A DNA stretch of 64,000 nt from Ferrimonas balearica (GTDB lineage: Bacteria; Pseudomonadota; Gammaproteobacteria; Enterobacterales; Shewanellaceae): contig NZ_JAHVHW010000006.1 in NCBI RefSeq assembly GCF_019802055.1, positions 1 through 64,000 of the forward strand, in the 5' to 3' direction. Position numbers and translations under genes: made by a program. Positions within the stretch are counted from its first letter, which is position 1; every line of letters starts with the position of its first letter. The notes under the pieces are model-generated. The model searched no databases. It worked only from the letters and a program-made list of their open reading frames with translations, and was not told the origin of the DNA. Below, one piece after another: positions 16,011-24,095 of this stretch.

Positions 16011-17225
16011 ATGAGCCTGGACACCCTGCGCGATCAGTTCCCCGCTTTGCAGCAACCGGGGCTGATCTACCTCGACAACGCGGCCACGACGCAGAAACCG
16101 AATGCGGTGCTGGAGGCGATGCATCGCTTCTACCAGGAGGACAACGCCAATGTGCACCGGGGTGCCCATCGGTTGTCTGCCCGCGCCACCCGCTCATTTG
16201 AAGCCGCCCGCGACAGTGTGACCCGACTCATCAACGCCCCGGTACGGGAATCGGTGATCTTTACCAAGGGCACCACCGAAGCCATGAATCTGCTGGCCAG
16301 CAGCCTTGGCAGCCTGGTTTTGCAGTCTGGGGATACCGTGGTGATCGACACCTGGGCGCATCACGCCAGCATCGTTCCCTGGCAACAGGCGGCGGAGCGC
16401 GTCGGCGCCCGTCTTTGCCCCATCCCGCTGGATGCCGAGGGTCGCCTCAATGAGGCAGCGTTTCTGACTCTGCTGGCAGCCCGACCGAAAGTGGTGGTGC
16501 TGACCCAGATCGCCAATGCCCTGGGCGCGCGGGCTCCCCTGACTCGCTGGCTGCCTTTGGCCAAGGCTGCGGGGGCCCTGACCATCGTGGATGGCGCCCA
16601 GGCGGTGGCTCATGAGGTGGTGGATGTGCAGGCGCTGGGCTGTGACTTTTACGCGTTCTCCGGCCACAAGATGTATGGCCCCACCGGGATCGGCGTACTG
16701 TGGGGCAAAGTGGAACATCTGCAGGCGATGCCCCCCTACCAGTTTGGCGGGGAGATGATTCACAAAGTCAGTTTTGAGCAGAGCAGCTTCAACCAGCTGC
16801 CCTTTAAGTTTGAAGCTGGCACCCCCGCCATTGCTGAGGCGATCGGATTGGGCGCCGCCGCAGAGTGGTTGATGGCGCAGGATCGGCCTGCACTGGCGGC
16901 CCATGAATCGGTATTGCTGGAACGGGCCCGCAATGGACTGGCGGCGATTGAGGGCCTCACCCTCTACAGCGCCTTCGAAGACAATGCAGGGGCTTTGGCC
17001 TTTAACCTGGATGGCGAACACCATCAGGATGTGGGGATCTGGCTCGATCAGGCTGGCATTGCGGTGCGCTGTGGCCATCACTGTTGTCAGCCCTTAATGG
17101 CGGCCCTGGATGTGCGGGGCACCTGCCGGGTATCCGTAGCGGCCTACAACACCGCCGACGAGATCGACGCCTTCGTCGATGCGGTTCGTGATATGAGAGA
17201 GTTTTTGCATGACGAAGCCAACTGA
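16011..17225 (+). CDS. csdA: Cysteine desulfurase CsdA
   Basis: CsdA is a PLP enzyme that removes sulfur from cysteine, leaving alanine and a persulfide that is passed to CsdE. The 404-residue sequence is of the SufS/CsdA class: LDNAATTQKP at the N-terminus, VDGAQAVAHE (PLP contact), SGHKMYGPTGIG with the PLP-binding lysine, and RCGHHCCQP with the catalytic cysteine at position 358, the same number as in E. coli CsdA. It overlaps csdE by 17 bases, so expression is coupled. With tcdA nearby, it reproduces the E. coli csdA-csdE-tcdA group that feeds tRNA modification. No suf scaffold genes are adjacent. Confidence 0.95.
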   Translation: MSLDTLRDQFPALQQPGLIYLDNAATTQKPNAVLEAMHRFYQEDNANVHRGAHRLSARATRSFEAARDSVTRLINAPVRESVIFTKGTTEAMNLLASSLGSLVLQSGDTVVIDTWAHHASIVPWQQAAERVGARLCPIPLDAEGRLNEAAFLTLLAARPKVVVLTQIANALGARAPLTRWLPLAKAAGALTIVDGAQAVAHEVVDVQALGCDFYAFSGHKMYGPTGIGVLWGKVEHLQAMPPYQFGGEMIHKVSFEQSSFNQLPFKFEAGTPAIAEAIGLGAAAEWLMAQDRPALAAHESVLLERARNGLAAIEGLTLYSAFEDNAGALAFNLDGEHHQDVGIWLDQAGIAVRCGHHCCQPLMAALDVRGTCRVSVAAYNTADEIDAFVDAVRDMREFLHDEAN

Positions 17226-17652
17226 AGCCCAGTTCCTCAACAGCCCTATGGGCCGGGAGTTAACCCAAGCCGAGCTGGACAGTGAGCTCAGTGCCCAGGG
17301 TCACTGGCAGGGGCGTTACCGCCTGCTGATGAAGCTGGGCAGCCGGATGGCGCCACTGGACGCCGCACTGCGCCAGCCCGATGCTGAGGTGGCCGGCTGT
17401 GAAAGTGCCACCTGGCTCTACCATGCCGAACTGGATGGTCACCACTACTTCCTCGCGGACTCGGAAGCGCGCATTGTTCGTGGTTTGCTGGTTCTGGTAC
17501 TGGCCGCCTGCAACGGCCTGACCTCCGAGGCATTAAGTCAGGTGGATCTCGATGGCTGGTTTACCCGGTTAGGTCTGGCCGACCACCTCAGCCCCTCCCG
17601 GGCCAGTGGCCTGAATGCGGTGGTGCAGGCCATTCAGGCACAGGGACGCTAA
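17209..17652 (+). CDS. csdE: Sulfur acceptor CsdE (SufE family)
   Basis: CsdE takes persulfide sulfur from CsdA and relays it onward. The 147-residue protein has the SufE fold: WQGRYRLLMKLG is the helix that meets the desulfurase, VAGCESATWL contains the acceptor cysteine (Cys64), and RIVRGLLVLVLAACNG follows. It begins inside the csdA 3' end, which assures coupled translation. Its stop codon overlaps the stop of the oppositely oriented envelope-protein gene by three bases. Sulfur from this pair is known in E. coli to interact with TcdA (CsdL), whose gene lies 1 kb away. Confidence 0.94.
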   Translation: MTKPTEAQFLNSPMGRELTQAELDSELSAQGHWQGRYRLLMKLGSRMAPLDAALRQPDAEVAGCESATWLYHAELDGHHYFLADSEARIVRGLLVLVLAACNGLTSEALSQVDLDGWFTRLGLADHLSPSRASGLNAVVQAIQAQGR

Positions 17653-18665
17653 AGCCCGCTCTTACGCCGAATGGCTCGCTGACCAAACTGCATCTCCAGC
17701 GTCAGTCGCAACTCCAGATTGGTGACATAGTCGTATTTGCGTGGCCAGGTCAGCTGCGGCTCTACCTCGTAGTAAAGCCAGCTGCGAAGGAAATTCCGCC
17801 GGTAGTTGGCCCCCAATCGGTAGATTTCGCTCTGCTCCTCTTCATCATCAGTCTTGCCAGAGATGGTGACAAAGGTGGCCAGGGCTGAGACCGCACTCAA
17901 CCGCTCAGCGCGAAGCAGGGTGGTGCTCCACTCCAGCCCCTCGCTCTCCTCACCATAGTGGGCCCGACCATGCAGACGGTAGCCAGAGTTGGAGTGGATC
18001 CGCTCCACCGTCACCCTGGAAGTTTCACTCCAGCCATCCTTGGACTCCGCCTTCAGCTCCTGGGATAACTTGATCACCGTGCGATCGTCCACGCTGTAGT
18101 AGTAGCGGGCCCGGGTGCGGGCAAAGGGATCCAGCCCCGAGCTCAGGGAGACACCAATATCAAAGGAGAGATCCCAAACCCGGTAATCCAGCGGGGTCCA
18201 TCGCAGTGCCGCCCGGGTACCGGAATCCGCGTCCTCCGAACTGTCATCGCGGATCTCCGTCAGTTCACTGTCCGGGTCCGATTCCAGCAGCAGTTTGAGT
18301 CGCTGTTCCGTTTGGGGGAGGTAATAGGACGCGGAAACCCTAACCTTGAACTCGTCCGGTTCCCGTTCAAAGAATCGTTGCTGCAAACGCAGACGAAAGT
18401 GGCTGGAGGCCTGGTCCGCCTCATCGCTGGGGCCAAAGAAGTCATCAAACCAGAGCGCGCTGCCCTGCGCAGAGCTGGAGAGCAGGTCATGCGCTTTGTC
18501 GTACCAACGCTTATCCAGCTCGGACAGAGGGTCCTGAGGCAGCTCCTGTTCTGACGTTGCCGCACTCTCCGCGACGGGTTCCTGCGGCGTATCAGGGGTG
18601 GCACTGGCCAGCATCGGATGGATCTCCGACGTCAGCGCCAATGCCAAAATGCCAGCGGCAATCAT
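17649..18665 (-). CDS. Probable outer-membrane or periplasmic protein, unknown
   Basis: I do not recognise this 338-residue protein. The N-terminus (MIAAGILALALTSEIHPMLA) looks like a signal sequence although it lacks early basic residues. An acidic, Pro-rich linker (about 22-50) follows. The remaining 280 residues alternate in the way of beta strands and end with LELRLTLEMQFG, resembling an outer-membrane barrel apart from a short basic tail. The ribosome binding site is weak and an in-frame stop lies shortly upstream, so this ATG is the only early choice. It sits tail to tail with csdE and downstream of tcdA in the same direction. Confidence 0.6.
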   Translation of the reverse strand: MIAAGILALALTSEIHPMLASATPDTPQEPVAESAATSEQELPQDPLSELDKRWYDKAHDLLSSSAQGSALWFDDFFGPSDEADQASSHFRLRLQQRFFEREPDEFKVRVSASYYLPQTEQRLKLLLESDPDSELTEIRDDSSEDADSGTRAALRWTPLDYRVWDLSFDIGVSLSSGLDPFARTRARYYYSVDDRTVIKLSQELKAESKDGWSETSRVTVERIHSNSGYRLHGRAHYGEESEGLEWSTTLLRAERLSAVSALATFVTISGKTDDEEEQSEIYRLGANYRRNFLRSWLYYEVEPQLTWPRKYDYVTNLELRLTLEMQFGQRAIRRKSGL

Positions 18666-18724
18666 CCCAAAACACCCAAATCAACAATCCATTGACTCGA
18701 GTGTAACCGATTGCCTGTTGGCGC

Positions 18725-19522
18725 TCACTCATCCTTTGCGTTGGCCCGCTCCGCCAGCTTCAGCAACACCCGGCTCGCGGCAACAAACCCAAAGGCGCCG
18801 GTCACCGGGGTCACCGCACCAAATCCGCTGGAACAGTCCATCGCTTTAGGGCCTTCCGCTCCGGATTTGGCCATACAGACGGTGCCATCCGCGCCGGGGT
18901 AACGCAGCTGTTCATCGGAAAACACGCACTCCACCTGGAAGCGGCGCTTCGGATTCTTGGAGAAGTTGTACTCGCGGCGCAATAGGTTACGCACCTTGGC
19001 CGCCAGCGGATCCTGGTAGGTCTTTGCCAGATCCGCCACCTGAACCCGAGTAGGGTCGAGCTGCCCACCGGCACCGCCGACGGTCACGATGCGGATCTTG
19101 CGTCGTTTGCAGTGCGCGATCAGGGCCGCCTTGGGCTTGACCGCATCGATGCAGTCCACCAGGTAATCCAGCTCTTCAGGCAACACCTCGTAGAGGTTGT
19201 CCAGATCAACAAACTCTTCAACCTCGTTCACCACACAGTCCGGATTGATGTCGCGAATGCGCTGGGCCATCACCGCCACCTTGGATTGGCCAATGGTGTG
19301 GCTCAGAGCGTGGATCTGACGATTGGTGTTGGTGGTGCAGATGTCATCCAGATCGATCAAGGTGATCTGGCCAATTCCGGAGCGAGCCAGCGCTTCCGCG
19401 GCCCAGGTGCCGACGCCACCAATGCCCACTACGCAGACGTGGGCCTGGGAGAAAGCCAGCAGGGCTTGCTGCCCGTAAAGGCGGCCGATACCACCGAAGC
19501 GTTGCAGATAGGCGTCGTTCAT
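18725..19522 (-). CDS. tcdA: tRNA ct6A37 synthase TcdA (CsdL)
   Basis: TcdA uses ATP to cyclise t6A at position 37 of ANN-decoding tRNAs into ct6A. The 265-residue protein is of the E1/ThiF superfamily: RFGGIGRLYG at the N-terminus, the nucleotide-binding VVGIGGVGTWAAEALARSGI, LIDLDDICTTNTNRQ, DCIDAVKPKAAL and the C-terminal FGAVTPVTGAFGFVAASRVL. A longer frame begins at 19543; the ATG at 19522 is chosen by alignment to the family start MNDAYLQRFGG. It is grouped with csdA and csdE as in E. coli, though here one envelope gene intervenes and tcdA is on the opposite strand. Confidence 0.94.
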   Translation of the reverse strand: MNDAYLQRFGGIGRLYGQQALLAFSQAHVCVVGIGGVGTWAAEALARSGIGQITLIDLDDICTTNTNRQIHALSHTIGQSKVAVMAQRIRDINPDCVVNEVEEFVDLDNLYEVLPEELDYLVDCIDAVKPKAALIAHCKRRKIRIVTVGGAGGQLDPTRVQVADLAKTYQDPLAAKVRNLLRREYNFSKNPKRRFQVECVFSDEQLRYPGADGTVCMAKSGAEGPKAMDCSSGFGAVTPVTGAFGFVAASRVLLKLAERANAKDE

Positions 19523-19862
19523 TGAAGCTGTTCCAGGGACCAAAAAGGCCGCGATTATATCAGCTGTAGACCATCGGCCAAGGGGAGGCGAACCCCTAAC
19601 CCTATTGCGCGAAATTCACGCTGACAACCCCCAAACCTGTTCAGCCGATCACAAACCGCGCAGCTCACAATTAAATTTCTTCCAAAAGTGAGCAGGATCA
19701 AACTCCTACGCCGTTTTGCGTTACATCCCAAAATCGCCATGACAAACTGCCGCCAACTTCGTGAATTCTGGCAAAGCCGGCTTAACCCGCCGCTTACAAA
19801 CGGATTTTTGAACTGCCCCGAATCCTGCGCAGGGGCAGCCCACCCTAAGAGGACAAGAAGTA
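19523..19862. promoter_or_regulatory. tcdA/porin intergenic region with 5' hairpin
   Basis: This 340-base stretch separates divergent tcdA and the porin gene. I see no gene in it. Near the porin start an inverted repeat CTGCCCC (19813-19819) and GGGGCAG (19832-19838) would form a 7-base-pair hairpin in the porin mRNA leader, about 25 bases before the ATG. No confident -10/-35 pair was found for the porin. Confidence 0.4.
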
Positions 19863-20891
19863 ATGAAGCAACGTCTGTTATCCGTCGCCGTAGCCTCCCT
19901 GCTGGCCGGTTTCTCCACTCAAGCTCTGGCCGATGGCCCCACCTTCTACGGTGACCTGAACATGGCCATTACCCAGTCTGACAAGGGCTTCACCACCAAC
20001 CCGGGTATGAGTGATGGTCTTGGACTGGAAAACAACTTCACCAACATCGGTATCAAAGGCACTCATGACATCACTTCCGGTCTGTACCTGGTGTACAAGG
20101 CCGAAGTTGGCGTAAACGGTGAAGACCAATCCAAGGGCGCTGATCCGTTCAGCAGCCGTAACACCTACTTTGGTCTGGGCGGTAGCTTTGGTGAAGTGGT
20201 ATTCGGCCGTAACGACACCGTATTCAAATGGTCTGAAGGTTCCGTAGATGCCTTCGGTAACCTGAACGGTGACCTGGACCGTCTGTTTGCCGGCCAGGAT
20301 CGTCTGGGTGACAGCATCACCTACAAAACCGGCAAACTGGCTGGTTTCCAGTTTGGCGCTACCTACGTACTGGAAGATGACTTCTACGGCAGCTCCGACG
20401 CCGCCAAGGGCCAAGAAGGCAACAACTACGCCCTCACCGCCGCATTTGGTGACCGTGGCATGGGCAAAGTGCCTTACTACGTGACCGTCTCTTACGCGGA
20501 TGGCCTGAATGGTCTGGAAGCACTGCGCGTCGTTGGTACCATCAAGCTCGGCGACATCAAGCTGGGTGCCCTGTTCCAGGATTCCGAGAAAGGCGACCTG
20601 TCCGGCAACGGCTACATGGCTTCTGCCCAGTGGCGCATCAACGCCTGGAACCTGAAAGCGCAAGTGGGTTATGACGACTCCGGCCTGGGTAAATTTGCCC
20701 AGAACGCCTATGGCTCCGAAGTTCAGGCTGGCGAAGGCGTTGAAGTCCTCAACTACACCGTTGGTGCTGAGTACCACCTGACCAAAGCCGCCTACCTGTA
20801 TGGCCACTACGCCTACTATGACGGCAGCCATGATGTAGCCGGTGATATCGACGACAGCACCTTCACCGTCGGTATGCGCTACCGCTTCTGA
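19863..20891 (+). CDS. Outer-membrane general porin
   Basis: Trimeric porins let small polar solutes cross the outer membrane. The 342-residue precursor has a clear signal peptide (MKQRLLSVAVASLLAGFSTQ, cleaved after ALA near residue 24). It then shows the Gram-negative porin pattern: FYGDLNMAI opens the barrel, NFTNIGIKGTHDI follows, RNTYFGLGGSFGEVVFGRND holds the constriction-loop approach, and it ends in VGMRYRF with a terminal Phe as required by BamA. Length suits a 16-strand barrel. GAGGACAAG precedes the ATG. It is monocistronic with its own terminator. Solute preference cannot be read from sequence. Confidence 0.92.
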   Translation: MKQRLLSVAVASLLAGFSTQALADGPTFYGDLNMAITQSDKGFTTNPGMSDGLGLENNFTNIGIKGTHDITSGLYLVYKAEVGVNGEDQSKGADPFSSRNTYFGLGGSFGEVVFGRNDTVFKWSEGSVDAFGNLNGDLDRLFAGQDRLGDSITYKTGKLAGFQFGATYVLEDDFYGSSDAAKGQEGNNYALTAAFGDRGMGKVPYYVTVSYADGLNGLEALRVVGTIKLGDIKLGALFQDSEKGDLSGNGYMASAQWRINAWNLKAQVGYDDSGLGKFAQNAYGSEVQAGEGVEVLNYTVGAEYHLTKAAYLYGHYAYYDGSHDVAGDIDDSTFTVGMRYRF

Positions 20892-20910
20892 TCTCCCTTT
20901 CCGGGACAGA

Positions 20911-20940
20911 AAAAACGGCAACCCATGGGTTGCCGTTTTT
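20911..20940 (+). terminator. Rho-independent terminator after the porin gene
   Basis: AAAAACGGCAACCC-ATG-GGTTGCCGTTTTT lies 20 bases after the stop codon and may also serve tpm from the other strand. Confidence 0.9.
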
Positions 20941-20953
20941 ATTTTGAAACCGC

Positions 20954-21610
20954 TCAGCGCCGTACCAGGCGATAGACCTGCTCCTTCAGCCAGGGCACCC
21001 CTTTAGCGACAAAGCGGGGGTTGTCCGCCAGCACATCATGGCTCGCCAGCGGCTCCACCTCAAAGTGGGGCGTCAATCGCGCCATCACCTCCTGCTCAGA
21101 CACCGCAAACGGTGGTCCCGCCATGCTCTCCTGGGGGTAATCCAGTGTTACCAGCAGGCCGACCGCGCCCGGTTTCATCAGTTCCGCCAGCTTGGCGACA
21201 TAGCGGCTGCGCATCGCCTCCGGCAGGGCGATCAATGCCGCTCGATCGTAAAACGCGGTGCAGTGGGCCGCCTGCTCCGGCATCACCTGGAACAGATCCC
21301 CCTGCAGCACCGCCACTTCATCCCACTGGTAACGACGAAGGGCACCGTCCGGCTTCGGCTCGGGCACTGCACCCAGACTGGCAAAGAGAGACTCCACCGC
21401 CAGGGTGTTCAGCTCAATGCCCAGTACCGGGTGCCCCTCTCCAGCCAGGTAGGCCAGATCCAGCGATTTGCCACACAGGGGAACGAGAACCGGCGCTTGT
21501 GCCGGCAGCTTCAATTGGTGCCAGTGCGCCGCCAGATAGGGGTTGATGTGGTCGAGGTGGAAGCCGGTTACACCCCGCTCCCATTTGTCGTGCCAGAACG
21601 CCGCGTCCAT
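20954..21610 (-). CDS. tpm: Thiopurine S-methyltransferase
   Basis: This 218-residue SAM-dependent enzyme methylates thiopurines and, in bacteria, also tellurite and selenite compounds. The family start MDAAFWHDKWERGVTGFHLD is present, followed by VLVPLCGKSLDLAYLAGEGH (SAM site), GIELNTLAVE, YDRAALIALPEAMRSRYV and LLVTLDYPQESMAGPPFAVS. A longer frame begins at 21685; I use the ATG at 21610 because GGAGGG lies 6 bases before it and it matches the family start. The gene stands between two terminators, so it is probably transcribed alone. Its natural substrate here is not known. Confidence 0.94.
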   Translation of the reverse strand: MDAAFWHDKWERGVTGFHLDHINPYLAAHWHQLKLPAQAPVLVPLCGKSLDLAYLAGEGHPVLGIELNTLAVESLFASLGAVPEPKPDGALRRYQWDEVAVLQGDLFQVMPEQAAHCTAFYDRAALIALPEAMRSRYVAKLAELMKPGAVGLLVTLDYPQESMAGPPFAVSEQEVMARLTPHFEVEPLASHDVLADNPRFVAKGVPWLKEQVYRLVRR

Positions 21611-21672
21611 GAGTGCCCTCCAAAAACAGAAACGGGCCTCAGGGTAGCGAGCCGGTGGAGGACAGGCAAACA

Positions 21673-21696
21673 AAACGGGGGCCATTGCCCCCGTTT
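21673..21696 (-). terminator. Hairpin terminator after the cysteine-rich gene
   Basis: AAACGGGGGC-CATT-GCCCCCGTTT, followed by TGTTTG on the minus strand, lies 20 bases after the stop of the cysteine-rich protein gene and upstream of tpm. Confidence 0.75.
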
Positions 21697-21716
21697 ATCG
21701 TATTGAGTGTTGCCGG

Positions 21717-22076
21717 TTAACGGGACAGGCCCAGAACCTGACGGGCCTTATTCAGCCAGACACAGTTATCGCAGTTACAAGCACGACGATTCAGGTGGGC
21801 AGCGGTCAGCTGAGCTTCCACATAGTCCACCGCTTTAACCAGCTCACGACGGATATCATCCGGGTTCTTTCGCTCTATGGCCACCAGCTCATCGTTGTGG
21901 TTCAACCACTTGCATTCCATGTCCTGATGACAGTAGATGCAGCGATCGTCCACCGGATTGTAAAAGGTGGCATGGGGACAGAATCGCACGTCCATATTGT
22001 CCCGCATTTTACGGCGGGGATAGGCCAACAGGTCCGCCAGAGTGGCGGTATCCACAGCAAGAATGGGATCAGTCAT
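21717..22076 (-). CDS. Cysteine-rich protein of unknown function
   Basis: I do not recognise this 119-residue soluble protein. Seven cysteines form two clusters: Cys33, Cys46, Cys49 and Cys55 (RFCPH, CIYCHQDMEC) and Cys100, Cys102 and Cys105 (CNCDNC). His35 and His50 sit beside the first cluster. Such spacing suggests zinc or iron-sulfur binding; I cannot tell which. There is no signal peptide or membrane segment. It is divergent from the Ser/Thr kinase gene, and a perfect FNR-type box lies 64 bases upstream of its start. An oxygen- or metal-linked role is therefore suggested by context only. Confidence 0.72.
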   Translation of the reverse strand: MTDPILAVDTATLADLLAYPRRKMRDNMDVRFCPHATFYNPVDDRCIYCHQDMECKWLNHNDELVAIERKNPDDIRRELVKAVDYVEAQLTAAHLNRRACNCDNCVWLNKARQVLGLSR

Positions 22077-22139
22077 CTCAGCGCCCTACCCTAGTTCATA
22101 ACCCATATGCAAATAGTCGCACAAAGCGTGCCCATGCTC

Positions 22140-22153
22140 TTGATTGGGATCAA
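22140..22153. promoter_or_regulatory. Perfect FNR-type box
   Basis: TTGATTGGGATCAA is an exact match to the FNR/EtrA consensus TTGAT-N4-ATCAA. It lies between the cysteine-rich gene (start 22076) and the kinase gene (start 22233). Its centre is about 70 bases from one start codon and 87 from the other, so either or both could be controlled by oxygen. Confidence 0.7.
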
Positions 22154-22158
22154 ACACT

Positions 22159-22174
22159 CGTGAGACTGATCACG
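22159..22174. promoter_or_regulatory. CRP-like site beside the FNR box
   Basis: CGTGA-GACTGA-TCACG is a perfect inverted repeat matching CRP's TGTGA-N6-TCACA at eight of ten positions. If TATGCT (22200-22205) is the kinase gene's -10 box, this site is centred about 45 bases before the transcription start, roughly where a class II activator binds. Confidence 0.5.
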
Positions 22175-22232
22175 TTTGCGCCACAGGAGCGTCACTGGGT
22201 ATGCTGAAACCCCTAACCACAAGGAGTATCCG

Positions 22233-24071
22233 GTGGGCAGCGCCAAGCCTTTACAGCAGTTCTATATCTCCGAGGAGCAGTCCATCTACCTGCTTCGGGA
22301 GGAGGATGCCCGTAAGCATAGGCAGTGGGTTTCCCTCTGTCAGCAGCAGTTGCGCCGGTTGGGCTACCAGCAGGTGCACTTTATCGGTAAGGGGGTGTTT
22401 GGCTTCGTCTTCGCCGGACGTCTGGGTAACACCGAGCAGGTGTTCAAATTCTCCCGCCGTACCCTGCCCGCACATCTTCAGGCCCGCCTGCGTGACGAGG
22501 CGGAGATCCTGGGCCCCCTGAATCACCCCAACATTCCCGCTCTGGTTCGCTATGTCACCGCCTCCGGACAGGGGATCCTGCAGATGGAGCGCGCACCGGG
22601 CGTTGACCTCGCTCACTTTGCCCAGCGTTGTGGCCCACTCCCGGTGACCTACCTGGTGCCGATTGCCGCCCAACTGGCCGAGGTGCTTACCTATCTCAGA
22701 TCGCTGCCACGCCCGGTGGTACACGGCGACGTCAAACCCTCCAACCTGGTGTTCGACCACCGCCGTAAACACCTCTCTCTGGTGGATTGGGGGTCAGCAG
22801 TACTGGCTCAACGGGATGCGGATGATCTCCCTCTCGGCTCTTCGCTGGGGCTGGTAGAGGGTGACCGTGACTCCAACGCCCGGATGGGGGACGTGTTCTT
22901 TATCGGGCCTGAACAGCTGGCCGGGGCCCCCAGTTCCCCCCGCTTTGATGAACAGGGGGCCGCTGCCACCCTCTATGCCCTGGCCTCCGGTCAGGTCAGC
23001 CGGTTTGGCAGCAAGCTGATCCCCGCCGCCAGTCTGGGGTTGCCCCGCCCTCTGGCGGAGATCGTGGACGCCATGCTCAGCGATGACCCCGCCCTACGAC
23101 GAGAAGGGGGCGATCACTTCCTGAAAACTCTGCCCGCCAGCCGCCACTGGTTGCTGCTACCGCTTCCGGAAGCTCCCCCTAAGGCCCTGTTACCAGTGTG
23201 GGCCCACCACCAGGGCAAGGGGGTGGAGACGGTCGCCTACTCCTCCCGCAAGTCGTTCCTGCGTGAGCACCAGATCGATCCCCTCCCGCCGGAGCGGGAG
23301 AGCGACCTTCAGCTGGCTCACTATTACCGGGACTTTATGGTAGGGATGGGCGACAACGAAAAGGGCTTTGTCGCAGCCGTAGGCCAGCTGGGACATTACC
23401 CACTACTGGGCGGGATCGCGTTGCACTGGCACGACGATGGGCTGGATATCGATTCCAGCCTAAACCTTCAGGATCCCACTCTGAAGGCCGCGTTCACTCA
23501 GGCGGTCAACAACGTGGTGAACCTGGCCCGAGGGATTCGCCCTGCGCCACAAGCCAACGGCAAGACGGTGTTCAAGGCCTGCTTCTTTAATGCCCGGGAC
23601 ACCCTGCATCTGGTTCGCCCCAATGCTCAGGCGCGCTTTAACGCCCCCCCGGAGCTGGCGCTGCCGTTTGAGATCAGCGAAGCGCCGGAGTTGGAGGATA
23701 AAACCCGTCTGCACTCCTACTTTGAGGATGGCCAGGACCCGGACGAAAACCTGACGCTGCCACCAGCCATCATGACTGAACTGGGGCGGCTCAACCTGAT
23801 CCACCACACCGGCTGCATCATCTTTGAGGTGCTGGAGGATCATATGAAGATCCACTCCTATCTGCGCCTCCTCAACCCCCGTAAGGCCAACGAGTTCCGG
23901 GCCTGTCTGGCGCGCATTCTGGATGCTCTGGGAGAGATTGAAGATCTGGGCATCGCCGGGTTTATGAAGCTGCCCTACAAGAACACGCGGCACTTCACAC
24001 CCCAGAGCCAACTCCCCCGCCGCTACTATCCGAAAGATCCCCGGCGCCCGGAAACCACAACGGCGCCCTAA
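22233..24071 (+). CDS. Hanks-type Ser/Thr protein kinase with novel C-terminus
   Basis: The first half of this 612-residue protein is a protein kinase: Gly loop IGKGVFGFVFAG (about 50-61), ATP-binding Lys in VFKFSRR (about 73), catalytic loop HGDVKPSNLVF (about 165-175) and DWG in place of the usual DFG (about 185). An activation-loop region with FFIGPEQL follows. The C-terminal 300 residues match no domain I know and have no membrane segment, so the kinase is cytoplasmic. The start is GTG at 22233 with AAGGAG 6 bases upstream; the frame stays open to 22176. FNR- and CRP-type sites lie upstream. Substrates are unknown and no phosphatase gene is adjacent. Confidence 0.85.
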   Translation: MGSAKPLQQFYISEEQSIYLLREEDARKHRQWVSLCQQQLRRLGYQQVHFIGKGVFGFVFAGRLGNTEQVFKFSRRTLPAHLQARLRDEAEILGPLNHPNIPALVRYVTASGQGILQMERAPGVDLAHFAQRCGPLPVTYLVPIAAQLAEVLTYLRSLPRPVVHGDVKPSNLVFDHRRKHLSLVDWGSAVLAQRDADDLPLGSSLGLVEGDRDSNARMGDVFFIGPEQLAGAPSSPRFDEQGAAATLYALASGQVSRFGSKLIPAASLGLPRPLAEIVDAMLSDDPALRREGGDHFLKTLPASRHWLLLPLPEAPPKALLPVWAHHQGKGVETVAYSSRKSFLREHQIDPLPPERESDLQLAHYYRDFMVGMGDNEKGFVAAVGQLGHYPLLGGIALHWHDDGLDIDSSLNLQDPTLKAAFTQAVNNVVNLARGIRPAPQANGKTVFKACFFNARDTLHLVRPNAQARFNAPPELALPFEISEAPELEDKTRLHSYFEDGQDPDENLTLPPAIMTELGRLNLIHHTGCIIFEVLEDHMKIHSYLRLLNPRKANEFRACLARILDALGEIEDLGIAGFMKLPYKNTRHFTPQSQLPRRYYPKDPRRPETTTAP

Positions 24072-24080
24072 GGCGCCGTT
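24059..24080. terminator. Hairpin overlapping the kinase stop codon
   Basis: AACGGCGCC-CTAA-GGCGCCGTT is a strong 9-base-pair stem containing the kinase stop codon in its loop. It lacks a clear T run, so terminator function for the convergent genes is plausible but not certain. Confidence 0.5.
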
Positions 24081-24095
24081 GGTCGGTACTTCGAC

